From: Anaerostipes sp. MSJ-23
Lineage (GTDB): Bacteria; Bacillota; Clostridia; Lachnospirales; Lachnospiraceae
DNA: 54,294 nt
Assembly (NCBI RefSeq): GCF_018918155.1
Contig: NZ_JAHLPY010000018.1
Coordinates: forward strand, 1 to 54,294
Direction of reading: 5' to 3'
The notes below the pieces were generated by a model. It saw nothing but the letters and a program-made list of their open reading frames with translations. It was not told the DNA's origin and made no database searches. Shown here piece after piece: positions 9,036-16,356 of the stretch. The translations under genes and the position numbers were made by a program. How positions within the stretch are numbered: the stretch's first letter is position 1; every line of letters starts with the position of its first letter.

Positions 9036-9887
9036 ATGTATAAAAAAACAATGAAGTTTTATAAACCAAAAATGTTTCAGCTACAGTGTTTAAAAGCTTT
9101 GGAACAACAGATTGAAGATGGAAAAAATTATAATGAAGCTGAGATTGGGAGAATTATGGGTGTCAATCGATCAACAATTTCTAGATGTTTTAAACGGTAT
9201 AGAGAAGAAGGATTTTTGCAACAGACTGGAGGAGTATTTACGAGAAAAGGAAAAGAATTTCTTGATTATTATAAACGGATCGAGGCGGATCTTTATCAAT
9301 ATTTTGCATCGATCGGTGTTGGAGAGAAAGAGCAAGAACAGGCAGTTGGGGGAATGTTTGATACAGTGGATATTGAAACAATACAAAAAATTTGTCAGAA
9401 AGAAAAAATGCATCTTCGCTATGAAAGTATTGATAAAAATAAATGAAAAGAAATTCATAAAATATCCTATCAAAAACTTGGAGAATATTTAAAAGAAGGC
9501 ATTTATGATGTTGATTTTGCTATATATCGTCAAGGAAAAGATTGACAAAGTCTTTCGATGGCAGACAATGGATTTGAAAAACCGGCAAAATTATTATGGA
9601 AACCTAGAAAAGAATATATAGAACTTACAGTCCGGGAGATGAAAGCAATGACGAGAGGAGGTGCTATACTGTCTGGGCATATTCAAACTGTAAAATGTAG
9701 AACTAGACAAGATGTCTTAAAAAGTATTGAGATTGTTGATAATAAAATACAAATACCATTGAAAGAATTTGAATTTGAAAGCATGTCGGAGCGGGAAATC
9801 ACTGCACAGATTCAACTATTTATGACAAGTAGTGTTGGAGAGAAGAGGATGCCGGAAAGTATGGCAACATTGATTGTAAGATGTTAA
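9036..9887 (+). pseudogene. Second DtxR-like regulator with two in-frame TGA codons
   Basis: A single reading frame from ATG 9036 (behind AGGGGAAA) to TAA 9885-9887 encodes a paralogue of the preceding regulator. It has a winged helix (YNEAEIGRIMGVNRSTISRC), a DtxR-like helical segment (EQAVGGMFDTVDIETIQKIC) and a C-terminal beta domain (WKPRKEYIELTVREMKAM onward, with SSVGEKRMPES). It is interrupted by TGA at 9444-9446 and TGA at 9543-9545. The segment between and after the stops stays in frame and reads as good protein (LGEYLKEGIYDVDFAIYRQG). No frameshift is needed. This is most simply a nonsense-decayed gene. The winged-helix half alone (136 residues) could still be made and might interfere with its neighbour. 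Confidence 0.7.
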
Positions 9888-9928
9888 ATTGCTTGTTTTT
9901 TCTTATAAAATCTGGATTCTGATTGACA

Positions 9929-9958
9929 TTGACAGAATTTATGTGGTACAAGTGATAT
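9929..9958 (+). promoter_or_regulatory. Probable promoter of the first NEAT-like/FN3 gene
   Basis: TTGACA at 9929-9934 (a second TTGACA overlaps at 9923-9928) and TGATAT at 9953-9958 are spaced 18 bases. They lie about 40 bases before the ATG at 9996, which has AAGGAGGAAG in front. The -35 is perfect; the -10 is weak. Confidence 0.45.
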
Positions 9959-10171
9959 TGTAATGGAAAAAAGCATTTAATAAGGAGGAAGTTTTATGAG
10001 AAAATTTCGTATGAAATGTGCAACAGGAGTTCTTGCAGCAATGATGGCTATCAGTATGACACCAGGAAGCAGACTTCCATTTATTGGAAACACAGTCTCT
10101 GTATCAGCGGCGCAAATGGTAAAAGAAGGAAATAGTTTTTCCTTTGGAGCAGGAAATTATCAAAATACATT

Positions 10172-10178
10172 AAAAAAG
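10172..10178 (+). other. A AAA AAG slippery heptamer at the frame junction
   Basis: In frame 0 the codons read TTA AAA AAG GAA, giving the heptamer A AAA AAG. Slipping back one base after AAG gives GGA ACT TAC CAG GTA CCG GTG and restores the NEAT-like frame (NTLKKGTYQVPVK, matching NTLARGSYDIPLK in the paralogue). This is the heptamer used for dnaX -1 frameshifting in E. coli. A GGAG-type sequence (10147-10150) lies further upstream than the usual stimulator, and I see only a weak palindrome (GGTACC) downstream. Confidence 0.5.
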
Positions 10179-10590
10179 GAACTTACCAGGTACCGGTGAA
10201 ATTACAGGATAAAGATAAAACAAATCTGGATGCGGCTGATATTTTTAGTGATTCTTATAAGTCTCAAGCCGGGGATTGCATCAATGGACCAGCGGAAGTT
10301 AAGGTATCATCTGATGGAGAAGCTATTGTAACGGTTGCTGTAAGACCAATTACAGTATATAATAAAATTACTTTATGGGGAAAAAATTGGAAGATTGTTC
10401 AACCTGGCACAAACCAGAAAGTGGATGCCACGGTTGTGGAAGGAACTGCTGATAAACCGACAAAAATTCAATTTACATGGCCAAAAGAGGCTAAAAATGG
10501 TGTTTATGTTCAGTCAACGGCAAATATTATAGACAAGTCTGCTCAGGCAATTTTCGCATTTAACTGGAAAGAAGCAAAATTAGATGGTGC

Positions 10591-10692
10591 GGATCAGCCA
10601 AGCACACCAGATACACCAGATCAGCCAAGCACACCAGATCAACCAAATACACCGGACACACCAGATCAACCAAATACACCAGATACACCAGC
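10591..10692 (+). repeat. Pro/Thr/Asp-rich tandem linker repeat
   Basis: Imperfect tandem copies of GATCAGCCAAGCACACCA and GATACACCA-like units encode a DQPSTPDTP-type linker between the NEAT-like domain and the first FN3 domain. Such repeats act as extended wall-spanning or spacing stalks and readily change copy number. Confidence 0.8.
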
Positions 10693-11277
10693 AACGGTGA
10701 AGGTGCCAGCTTCTTTTAAAGTATCTGCCATTGACTATCAGAAGGCAAAAGTTAGTTGGGCAAAAGTAGATGGAGCAGCTGGTTATGAAGTTTATCAAAA
10801 TGGGAAAAAAGTAAAAGATACAACAGCAACTTCCTATACAAAGAGTGGTTTAAAGACAGGAAGCACTTATAAATATAAGGTACGTGCTTATCAAGTAACT
10901 AAAAATAAAAAAATTTACAGTAATTATACAGTAGAAAAATCTGTAAAGACAGTTCTTGGAAAAGTTTCTAACATCAAAGTAAATAATAGCAAAAAAATGA
11001 CAGCAACTGTGACATGGAAAAAGGTTAGTGGAGCAAACGGATATTATGTTTACCGTGCAACATCCGCAAAAGGGAAATATAAACAATTAAAAATTGTGAA
11101 AGGAAATGCAGCAGTTACTTATGCAGATAAGAAAGTAAAGAAAAATAAAAAATATTATTATAAAGTTAGAGCATACAGAAGTGTCAGTGGAAAGAATGTA
11201 TATGGAACGTATTCTTCTGCTGTTAATGTAACTATTAAAAAATAAAAAGTACATATAGCAAATATAATGGAAAGAAA

Positions 11278-11314
11278 AGAATCATTGGTTGTCAAGGCCG
11301 ATGGTTCTTTTTTT
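11278..11314 (+). terminator. Rho-independent terminator after the first NEAT-like/FN3 gene
   Basis: AGAATCATTGG pairs (with G-U pairs) with CCGATGGTTCT, and seven T follow. It sits 33 bases after the stop codon at 11245. Confidence 0.75.
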
Positions 11315-11345
11315 AGAAAGCTGGATTTTAAAAAATTTGTTTTCG

Positions 11346-11375
11346 TTGACATAAAAACCTTTTTCATGATAAAAA
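11346..11375 (+). promoter_or_regulatory. Probable promoter of the second NEAT-like/FN3 gene
   Basis: A perfect TTGACA lies at 11346-11351 and an AT-rich -10 (TAAAAA, 11370-11375) at a spacing of 18 bases. The ATG at 11418 follows, with AAAGGAG about 10 bases before it. Confidence 0.5.
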
Positions 11376-11417
11376 GTTAGTCATAACAAACTTGAAAGAG
11401 TAAAGGAGAATGAATTT

Positions 11418-12494
11418 ATGAAACGATTAACGTTAAAACTTACAACAGGAGTTCTTGTGCTAATGATGACAGCAGGTATTGTATCTGGAATTCAAAATCA
11501 TAGAAATCCTGTGAAAGTATCAGCAGTGTTACAAACAGTAAAAGCAGCAAATGAATTTTCATTTGGTTTTGGAGATTATCAAAATACTCTGGCAAGAGGA
11601 AGTTATGACATCCCATTGAAGATGCAGAATGCATCGAAGACAGACTTGAATGCTGTAGATTTATTTGATGATTCTTATACATCAATGGCAGGAAGTTGTA
11701 TCAAAGGAAGTGCCAGGGTAAAAATAGAGGCAGATGGAAGTGTGGTGGTACAAGTACCTTTACAAGAAATCAATGTATTTGGAACAAAGGCATGGGGAAC
11801 AGATTAGCAGATTTATAAGACAGATTCTGAGGAAACAATAGAAGCTGAGATTATAGAAGGGACAAAAGAACAGCCGAAAAAAATTCAGTTTATGCTTCCA
11901 AATCGCTCGAAAAATGGAGTTTATGTTAGTGTATCTTCGATGGGGCACCCTTCGAAAGCAATTTTTGCAATGAATTGGAAGGAGGCAGTTAAAATAGAAA
12001 CAGAAAGTCCTAATATACCAAATCAGTCTCAGAAGATAAAAGTTCCATCTTCAATTAAAGCATCCGTAATAGATTATCAGAAAGTAAAAGTAAGTTGGAG
12101 TAAGGTTGATGGAGCTGATGGATATGAGGTTTATCAGAATGGAAAGAAACAAAAAGCGGTTCCGCTACTTTCTTATACGCAGAATGGATTAAAAACAGGA
12201 AGTACTTATATTTATAAAGTTCGAGCTTATAAAAAAGTTAATGGTACAAAGGTTTACAGTGCATATACAAAGGATGTAAAGGCCAAACCTATTCTTGCAA
12301 AAGTTTCTGGTGTGAAGGTAAACAATGGGAAAAAACGAACAGCAATCGTGACATGGAAAAAGGTTAGCGGAGCAAATGGATATTGTGTCTATCGTGCAAC
12401 ATCAGCAAATGGAAAATATACACAGCAAAAAATGTTAAAAGGCAATGGTGCGGTAAAATATATTGATAAACCTGAATTATTCATGAGCAACTAA
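11418..12494 (+). pseudogene. Second NEAT-like/FN3 secreted protein, nonsense codon and truncated 3' end
   Basis: This is a paralogue of the preceding gene: signal peptide (LTTGVLVLMMTAGIVSGIQ), a NEAT-like domain (SFGFGDYQNTLARGSYDIPL, then SYTSMAGSCIKGSARVKIE) and two FN3 domains. It lacks the Pro/Thr linker. TAG at 11805-11807 interrupts the frame (AWGTD, stop, QIYKTD). The aligned residue in the paralogue is Trp (LWGKNWKIV), so a single TGG-to-TAG change explains it. The frame is otherwise unbroken to 12494. The last FN3 domain stops short after about YIDKP (near 12474), where insertion-sequence-related sequence begins. The gene is therefore dead or makes only a 129-residue secreted fragment. 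Confidence 0.7.
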
Positions 12495-12505
12495 AGTTGC
12501 TCATG
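12482..12505. repeat. Perfect 11-bp hairpin at the IS scar boundary
   Basis: CATGAGCAACT and AGTTGCTCATG are perfect inverted arms separated by two bases. They span the accidental stop codon of the truncated FN3 gene and lie where homology to that gene ends. This could be the terminal structure of the insertion element or a terminator; no T-run follows. Confidence 0.5.
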
Positions 12506-12632
12506 GTCTATCATTGCTTTTGTATCTATTTCAAATACGTTCTGTTTTACCCAAATACAGTCTAAAAAAAGGCAGACTTATCCTATCAATTTATAAAGAA
12601 TATTTTGAAACTGTCAAGGTACAAAGATTTTG

Positions 12633-12791
12633 TTATTCCAGTTGCTTTAATCCACAAATGTGTTCTAAAATTTCATAGAATTCATTTTTATATGGACAAT
12701 GACTGCACAGCTTAAATGTCAGATATCTTGCAGAACGAACAAGTTTTGCTGCTATTTTTAATCGTTTGAAACGAATTGTATCAACCTGTAG
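12633..12791 (-). mobile_element. IS1380-like transposase, C-terminal fragment
   Basis: About 52 codons on the minus strand (LQVDTIRFKRLKIAAKL, then VRSARYLTFKLCSHCPYKNE) look like the extreme C-terminus of IS1380-group (DDE domain group 1) transposases. The stop is at 12633-12635. Everything N-terminal is gone and is replaced at about 12790 by an ABC-transporter sequence on the plus strand. The longer minus-strand frame up to 12998 is only a shadow of that ABC gene. Region 12506-12632 has no gene and is probably the element's terminal non-coding part. The family assignment rests on the short C-terminal motif only. Confidence 0.6.
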
Positions 12792-12793
12792 TA

Positions 12794-13047
12794 TTGGAGA
12801 GCTTGGAGATGCGCTTTCTGGAGGAGAAAAGCAGAGAATTGGAATTGCAAGAGCGTTTTTGCATAATGGTTCAGTGCTTCTTTTGGATGAGCCAACAAGC
12901 AATCTTGATTCGTTAAATGAAGGGATTATTTTAAAATCTTTAGAACGAGAGAGTAAGGGAAAGACGGTTGTGATTGCATCACATAGAGAATCGACCATGG
13001 GTTTTGCAGATATGATTTATGATATGGATGGTGGAAGAATTTCATAA
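12794..13047 (+). pseudogene. ABC transporter ATPase, 5'-truncated remnant
   Basis: The first recognisable residues are IGELGDALSGGEKQRIGIAR, the ABC signature, followed by Walker B VLLLDEPTSNLDS and the switch His region VVIASHRES. The N-terminal half with Walker A is absent, cut off at about 12790 by the transposase remnant. The fusion-type wording of the signature (GELGDALSGGEKQR) is typical of exporters with fused membrane and ATPase domains. Next to DtxR-like regulators and NEAT-like surface proteins it may have belonged to a metal or heme transport locus (inference). The nominal ATG at 12766 lies in transposon sequence and is not a native start. Confidence 0.75.
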
Positions 13048-13152
13048 GTAAAATGCCGTTTGACCAGTATAAAAAACAGTGTTATTCTAAAATCAGCAGA
13101 GTAAAGTTCTGCTAATAGAAATTTGTAGAAAGCACAGGAAAGGACGGTAGAA

Positions 13153-13719
13153 ATGAAAGTTTTATTGTTGAATGGAAGTCCAAGAAAACAGGGATGTACT
13201 TTTACAGCGCTTAGCGAAGTTGCAAAGACTCTGGGGGAACAGGGAATTGAGACAGAAATCTTTCAGGCTGGAAATCCGGATACGGAAAATGTAAAAGCAG
13301 CAGCAGAAAAATTAAAACAAGCAGATGCATTGATCGTTGGGTCACCGGTATATTGGGCATCTCCAACAGGGCAGATTATCGAATTTATGGATAAATTATG
13401 TTCGATGGCAGGAGACGCGTTACTGCATAAACCAGCAGCAGCGGTAGCATCAGCAAGAAGAGCTGGAACTACAGCAACGTTGGATGTTTTATTAAAGTAT
13501 TTTACTTATCATCAGATGCCAGTGGTATCATCTAATTACTGGACAATGGTACACGGAAATGCACCGGAAGAAGTAAAGCAGGATGCAGAAGGACTTCAGA
13601 TTATGCGTACATTAGGTCAGAATATGGCATGGTTGTTAAAGTGTATTGAAGCAGGAAAGAAAGCTGGAGTAGAAATTCCAACAACAGAAGAAAAGATTAT
13701 GACAAATTTTATTCGATAA
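13153..13719 (+). CDS. NADPH-dependent FMN reductase/flavodoxin-like oxidoreductase
   Basis: This 188-residue protein has a flavodoxin-like fold. It has the N-terminal phosphate-binding loop MKVLLLNGSPRKQGCT, the ribityl/isoalloxazine-contact motif GSPVYWASPTGQ near residue 63, and a length normal for the NADPH-dependent FMN reductase family. Members are cytosolic and pass electrons from NAD(P)H to flavins, quinones or metals. No Cys cluster of the iron-sulfur flavoprotein type is present. ATG 13153 follows AAAGGACGGT. It stands alone between the decayed metal locus and a GC-rich hairpin. The exact substrate is not deducible. Confidence 0.8.
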   Translation: MKVLLLNGSPRKQGCTFTALSEVAKTLGEQGIETEIFQAGNPDTENVKAAAEKLKQADALIVGSPVYWASPTGQIIEFMDKLCSMAGDALLHKPAAAVASARRAGTTATLDVLLKYFTYHQMPVVSSNYWTMVHGNAPEEVKQDAEGLQIMRTLGQNMAWLLKCIEAGKKAGVEIPTTEEKIMTNFIR

Positions 13720-13726
13720 AAAGATG

Positions 13727-13747
13727 CCGGGGGAGCATTCCCCCCGG
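13727..13747 (+). terminator. GC-rich hairpin after the flavin reductase
   Basis: CCGGGGG and CCCCCGG arms with a short loop lie 8 bases after the stop. The T-run is interrupted (TAAATTGTTATT), so termination efficiency is uncertain. Confidence 0.6.
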
Positions 13748-13783
13748 TAAATTGTTATTGTCAAAAGAAAAATCAAAAAAATA

Positions 13784-13812
13784 TTGACAAGAGATATAAA
13801 ATCAAGTAAAAT
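13784..13812 (+). promoter_or_regulatory. Promoter of tRNA-Gly(GCC)
   Basis: TTGACA (13784-13789) and TAAAAT (13807-13812) are separated by 17 bases. They lie about 31 bases before the tRNA, consistent with a vegetative sigma-A promoter. Confidence 0.75.
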
Positions 13813-13843
13813 AGTTTTTGTTCGAAAAAAATAAAAAATTTAT

Positions 13844-13916
13844 GCGATAGTGGCGTAGCTGGTAACGCGCAACCTTGCCAAGGTTGAGACCGCGGGTTCG
13901 AACCCCGTCTATCGCT
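13844..13916 (+). tRNA. tRNA-Gly (anticodon GCC)
   Basis: The cloverleaf folds: acceptor GCGATAG/CTATCGC, D arm GGCGTAGCTGGTAACGC, anticodon stem CAACC/GGTTG around CTTGCCAA giving anticodon GCC, T arm CGGGTTCGAACCCCG and discriminator T. CCA is not encoded. It is a single-gene transcription unit with its own promoter and terminator. Confidence 0.95.
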
Positions 13917-13928
13917 CTCGATTAAAAG

Positions 13929-13967
13929 TCTCGAAACTATGCATTTAGCAAGTTTCGGGATTTTTTT
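13929..13967 (+). terminator. Terminator of tRNA-Gly(GCC)
   Basis: TCTCGAAACT pairs with AGTTTCGGGA (one mismatch) across a 12-base loop and is followed by seven T. Confidence 0.85.
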
Positions 13968-14035
13968 GTTTTTATGTTTTCTTGTGATTTTGCATAAAAT
14001 TGTATAGAATCTGTTTTGCTTTACAGACGGAGAGG

Positions 14036-14059
14036 AAGCCAGGATTTACATCCTGGCTT
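14036..14059. terminator. Unassigned perfect hairpin
   Basis: AAGCCAGGAT and ATCCTGGCTT form a perfect 10-bp stem with loop TTAC. No gene ends directly before it on either strand and no T-run follows on the plus strand. Between 13968 and 14188 I see nothing else. Confidence 0.4.
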
Positions 14060-14188
14060 TATGTATGAAAAAGTATGAAAAAAAGTAATTAGCTTGTGTA
14101 ACAACTGTGTTTGTCACTTGCTATGCTTTTAGTATAAAGAGAAATTGTGAACAAATCGTGATAAAAAAAAGAAGAAAATGTGACAGGA

Positions 14189-14231
14189 AAATTCCCTGAA
14201 TCATTGAAAAAGAAAAAGACTCAGGGAATTT
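14189..14231 (-). terminator. Terminator of the DUF378 gene
   Basis: AAATTCCCTGA and TCAGGGAATTT form an 11-bp stem downstream of the minus-strand gene ending at 14260, followed on that strand by a T-rich stretch. Confidence 0.65.
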
Positions 14232-14259
14232 CTATACTATGAAAAATAACGATGAAAGA

Positions 14260-14469
14260 TTAGTCTATATTTCTTCCACAGTGTCTGTAAAATGTAAGAA
14301 GATATAAACCGCAGATGCCAACCAGATCATAGATAATTCTTGAAAGCATGCTCATATTTCCAAGAAGAAATGCAACCAGATCAAATCGGAAAAATCCGAT
14401 AAGTCCCCAGTTAATAGCACCAATGATGGTGATGGTTAGCGCGGTGCAGTCTAAAAATTTGTTTCCCAT
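14260..14469 (-). CDS. DUF378 family small membrane protein
   Basis: This 69-residue protein has two hydrophobic segments: TALTITIIGAINWGLIGFF with the family hallmark INWGLIG, and IIYDLVGICGLYLLTF. That is the whole of the DUF378 fold. The start at 14469 (MGNKFLD) is chosen because AGGAGG lies 6 bases before it. An ATG at 14487 would place this Shine-Dalgarno inside the gene. The role of the family is unknown; members are common, often monocistronic, inner-membrane proteins. It is transcribed divergently from the next small membrane protein. Confidence 0.8.
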   Translation of the reverse strand: MGNKFLDCTALTITIIGAINWGLIGFFRFDLVAFLLGNMSMLSRIIYDLVGICGLYLLTFYRHCGRNID

Positions 14470-14647
14470 AAAAAGCCTCCTTTTCATAACTGCCTGAAAT
14501 ACAGAATTTAGTATGCCTTTTTTTTTAAAAATTCATACATAATAAATGAGAAAAAATATCGTAAAAAGAAAAAAGTGAAATATTTTGCGAATACGATTTG
14601 TATATAAAATAGGAACAATAGGGAAAATAAAGAAGGAGGAATATGGA

Positions 14648-14908
14648 ATGAGTGAGTTATCTGTAACAATGTTTTTTAATATGGCTTTGTGGAGTAGTGT
14701 TGTGGCACAGATTGTTCTTGTAAAAAGTGGAGGTTTCTTTCGAGGAATTTTACTTCCAGTGATCGTTCTTTTTCTTACATTGATGCTTTGGGCGGGAAAT
14801 CGTTTCAATGTAAATGTATGCCTTCCGGTAACCTTTGGGGTCATAAGAATCTGGTTTGTTTATATTTTGATTTTTTTCATTGGATATTTGGTGCGAAAAA
14901 TAAAATAG
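14648..14908 (+). CDS. Small hypothetical membrane protein
   Basis: The protein is 86 residues starting at ATG 14648 (MSELSVTMFF), with AGGAGGA 7 bases before it. The longer frame from 14585 has no ribosome binding site. It has three predicted transmembrane segments: near residues 8-27, ILLPVIVLFLTLMLW, and IWFVYILIFFIGYLV. I do not recognise the family. It lies 96 bases upstream of the HAD gene and may share its transcript. Confidence 0.6.
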   Translation: MSELSVTMFFNMALWSSVVAQIVLVKSGGFFRGILLPVIVLFLTLMLWAGNRFNVNVCLPVTFGVIRIWFVYILIFFIGYLVRKIK

Positions 14909-15004
14909 CATAAGATTGCCAGAAATCGCAAGAAAGAGTATAATGAAGACCGACAATCGTTGACTGGGGATAAAAGGTATTGCCTTGAAGGAGGAATGAA
15001 AAGA

Positions 15005-15520
15005 ATGAAGGTTATTTTTCTGGATGTAGACGGCGTATTAAATTCTCAGGATTTATTTGAAAAATGCGGAGAAGAGTTGGTCCCTATTGATGAAGAGAAT
15101 ATCCGGTATTTAAAAGAAATCGTAGATGCTACGGGAGCGAAGATCGTTTTGTCTTCTTCTTGGAGATATGGATGGGCAGAACATAGTGATGCGATTCAGG
15201 ACTGGTGCCAGCTTCTTGTAGATACTCTGGCAAAATATCAATTAAAGATCATTGATAAAACAGAGTATTTCAGCAGTGGAAGAAGAGAAGATGAAATTAA
15301 AGATTGGCTGGAGCATGGTCCGGAGCCAGTAGAAAATTTTGTGATTTTGGATGATGGAGATTATGATTGGTACAGACATGGATATGATCGACATCTTGTG
15401 AAGACAGATTTTTGTACCGGAGGTCTTCGAGAAGAACATGTACAGCAGGCGATTAAAATTTTAAACAAACAGCCATTTTGGAAGTTTTGGAAACGCTGGA
15501 AAAAAGGAAAAACGTTATGA
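15005..15520 (+). CDS. HAD-superfamily hydrolase (RNA-repair-associated type HAD domain)
   Basis: This 171-residue protein begins MKVIFLDVDGVLNS, the HAD nucleophile motif I (DxDGV). Motif II is VLSSSWRYGW and motif III/IV is FVILDDGDYDW. The compact SSSWR and late DD pattern match the HAD domain named after Swiss Army Knife RNA repair proteins, here as a stand-alone protein. The start at 15005 is preferred because GGAGG at 14990-14994 is 10 bases upstream; the ATG at 14996 is too close. The stop overlaps the next gene by ATGA, so the two are translationally coupled. The substrate is unknown: a phosphatase acting on nucleotides or RNA ends is plausible. Confidence 0.75.
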   Translation: MKVIFLDVDGVLNSQDLFEKCGEELVPIDEENIRYLKEIVDATGAKIVLSSSWRYGWAEHSDAIQDWCQLLVDTLAKYQLKIIDKTEYFSSGRREDEIKDWLEHGPEPVENFVILDDGDYDWYRHGYDRHLVKTDFCTGGLREEHVQQAIKILNKQPFWKFWKRWKKGKTL

Positions 15521-16011
15521 AAATTGGAAAATTGATTCAGGAAATGATTATCTATTATGAAGGAGATCCGAAGCGTATTCAACATTTTTTGAAGGTTTAT
15601 GCTTATGCAAAGGCTATTGGAGAACAGGAAAATTTGGATGAACGTACACAGGAGATTCTTGAAGTTGCAGCGGTTACTCATGATATTGGGATTAAAATAA
15701 GTGAAGAGAAGTATCAGAGCAGTGCAGGAAAGTATCAGGAAATGGAGGGACCTGCAATTGCCAAGCAAATGTTACATAAACTTTCTTATGATCAGGATCT
15801 GATAGAGAGAGTTTGTTATTTGATTGGGCATCACCATACTTATCATCAAATCAATGGAATGGACTATCAAATTCTGGTAGAAGCAGATTTTCTTGTAAAT
15901 CTTGCAGAGGAACATAGCACAAAGCCAACAATTATGAATGCGAAGGAGAAAATTTTCCGCACCAAAACGGGAATTTTATTGATTGAAAAAATTTTTTCAA
16001 AAATAGCTTGA
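15517..16011 (+). CDS. HD-domain phosphohydrolase
   Basis: This 164-residue soluble protein has the HD metal-site signature: the early His in RIQHFLKVYAYAKAIGE, HDIGI (VAAVTHDIGIKISEEK), then GHHHTYHQINGMDYQILVEAD. It therefore carries the H...HD...D ligand set of the family. Family members hydrolyse phosphoester bonds in nucleotides. ATG 15517 overlaps the HAD stop as ATGA, with GGAAAAA weakly upstream, which implies coupled translation with the HAD protein. Two metal-dependent phosphohydrolases made together suggests a shared nucleotide or RNA substrate (inference). Confidence 0.8.
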   Translation: MKIGKLIQEMIIYYEGDPKRIQHFLKVYAYAKAIGEQENLDERTQEILEVAAVTHDIGIKISEEKYQSSAGKYQEMEGPAIAKQMLHKLSYDQDLIERVCYLIGHHHTYHQINGMDYQILVEADFLVNLAEEHSTKPTIMNAKEKIFRTKTGILLIEKIFSKIA

Positions 16012-16060
16012 TATCTGTCTCATAATATGGTAAAGTATAGAAGTCGCGGAAATGAGACAT

Positions 16061-16133
<73 letters not shown>

Positions 16134-16137
16134 TTGT

Positions 16138-16208
16138 GCGGGTGTAGTTCAATGGTAGAACTCCAGCCTTCCAAGCTGATCACGTGGGTTCGATTCCCAT
16201 CACCCGCT
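16138..16208 (+). tRNA. tRNA-Gly (anticodon TCC)
   Basis: Acceptor GCGGGTG/CACCCGC, D arm AGTTCAATGGTAGAACT, anticodon stem-loop CCAGCCTTCCAAGCTGA with anticodon TCC, T arm TGGGTTCGATTCCCA and discriminator T. Together with the GCC isoacceptor at 13.8 kb the window holds two glycine tRNAs. Confidence 0.95.
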
Positions 16209-16212
16209 CTTT

Positions 16213-16245
16213 AAGAAGAATGTTGAAGCATTCTTCTTTTTTTTT
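16213..16245 (+). terminator. Terminator of the tRNA-Phe/tRNA-Gly pair
   Basis: AAGAAGAATG pairs with CATTCTTCTT across loop TTGAAG and is followed by a run of T. Confidence 0.9.
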
Positions 16246-16356
16246 GCTTTTTTGTGCTTGCAATTACATGATGCTTCGTACTAGACGGACTGCGTTCGAT
16301 AAAGTATAATAATATAATAAGATATAAAACAATAAATTTTAGAAGGAGATATAACG

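Larger units (their letters stand above)
9996..11245 (+). pseudogene. Secreted NEAT-like/FN3 protein split by a -1 frameshift
   Basis: ATG 9996 (behind AAGGAGGAAG) opens a signal peptide (TGVLAAMMAISMTPGS with a cleavage region near SVSAAQ). A beta domain follows with features of NEAT domains (GNYQNTLKKG, then SDSYKSQAGDCINGPAEVKV). Next come a Pro/Thr/Asp-rich linker and two fibronectin type III domains (YQKAKVSWAKVDGAAGYEVY, then TATVTWKKVSGANGYYVYR). Frame 0 ends at TGA 10197-10199, and the rest lies in the -1 frame from about 10178. The join falls exactly on A AAA AAG at 10172-10178. The usual heme-binding Tyr pair of NEAT domains is not evident. The protein was or is exported, probably for surface binding. 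Either an indel in the A-run or frameshifting explains the break. Confidence 0.7.

Noticed and set aside
9444-9545. Selenocysteine decoding of the two TGA codons in the second DtxR-like gene
   Set aside because: No stem-loop resembling a bacterial SECIS is seen right after either TGA, and a winged-helix regulator is not a known selenoprotein.
10591-10692. CRISPR-like short repeats
   Set aside because: The repeats are in-frame Pro/Thr/Asp codons of a linker without spacers.
12766-12793. ATG 12766 as the native start of the ABC ATPase
   Set aside because: The first ~9 codons come from the transposase remnant, so the start is accidental and Walker A is missing.
12633-12998. Minus-strand ORF of 121 residues as one gene
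   Set aside because: Only its last ~52 residues look like transposase; the first part is the reverse complement of an ABC ATPase coding sequence.
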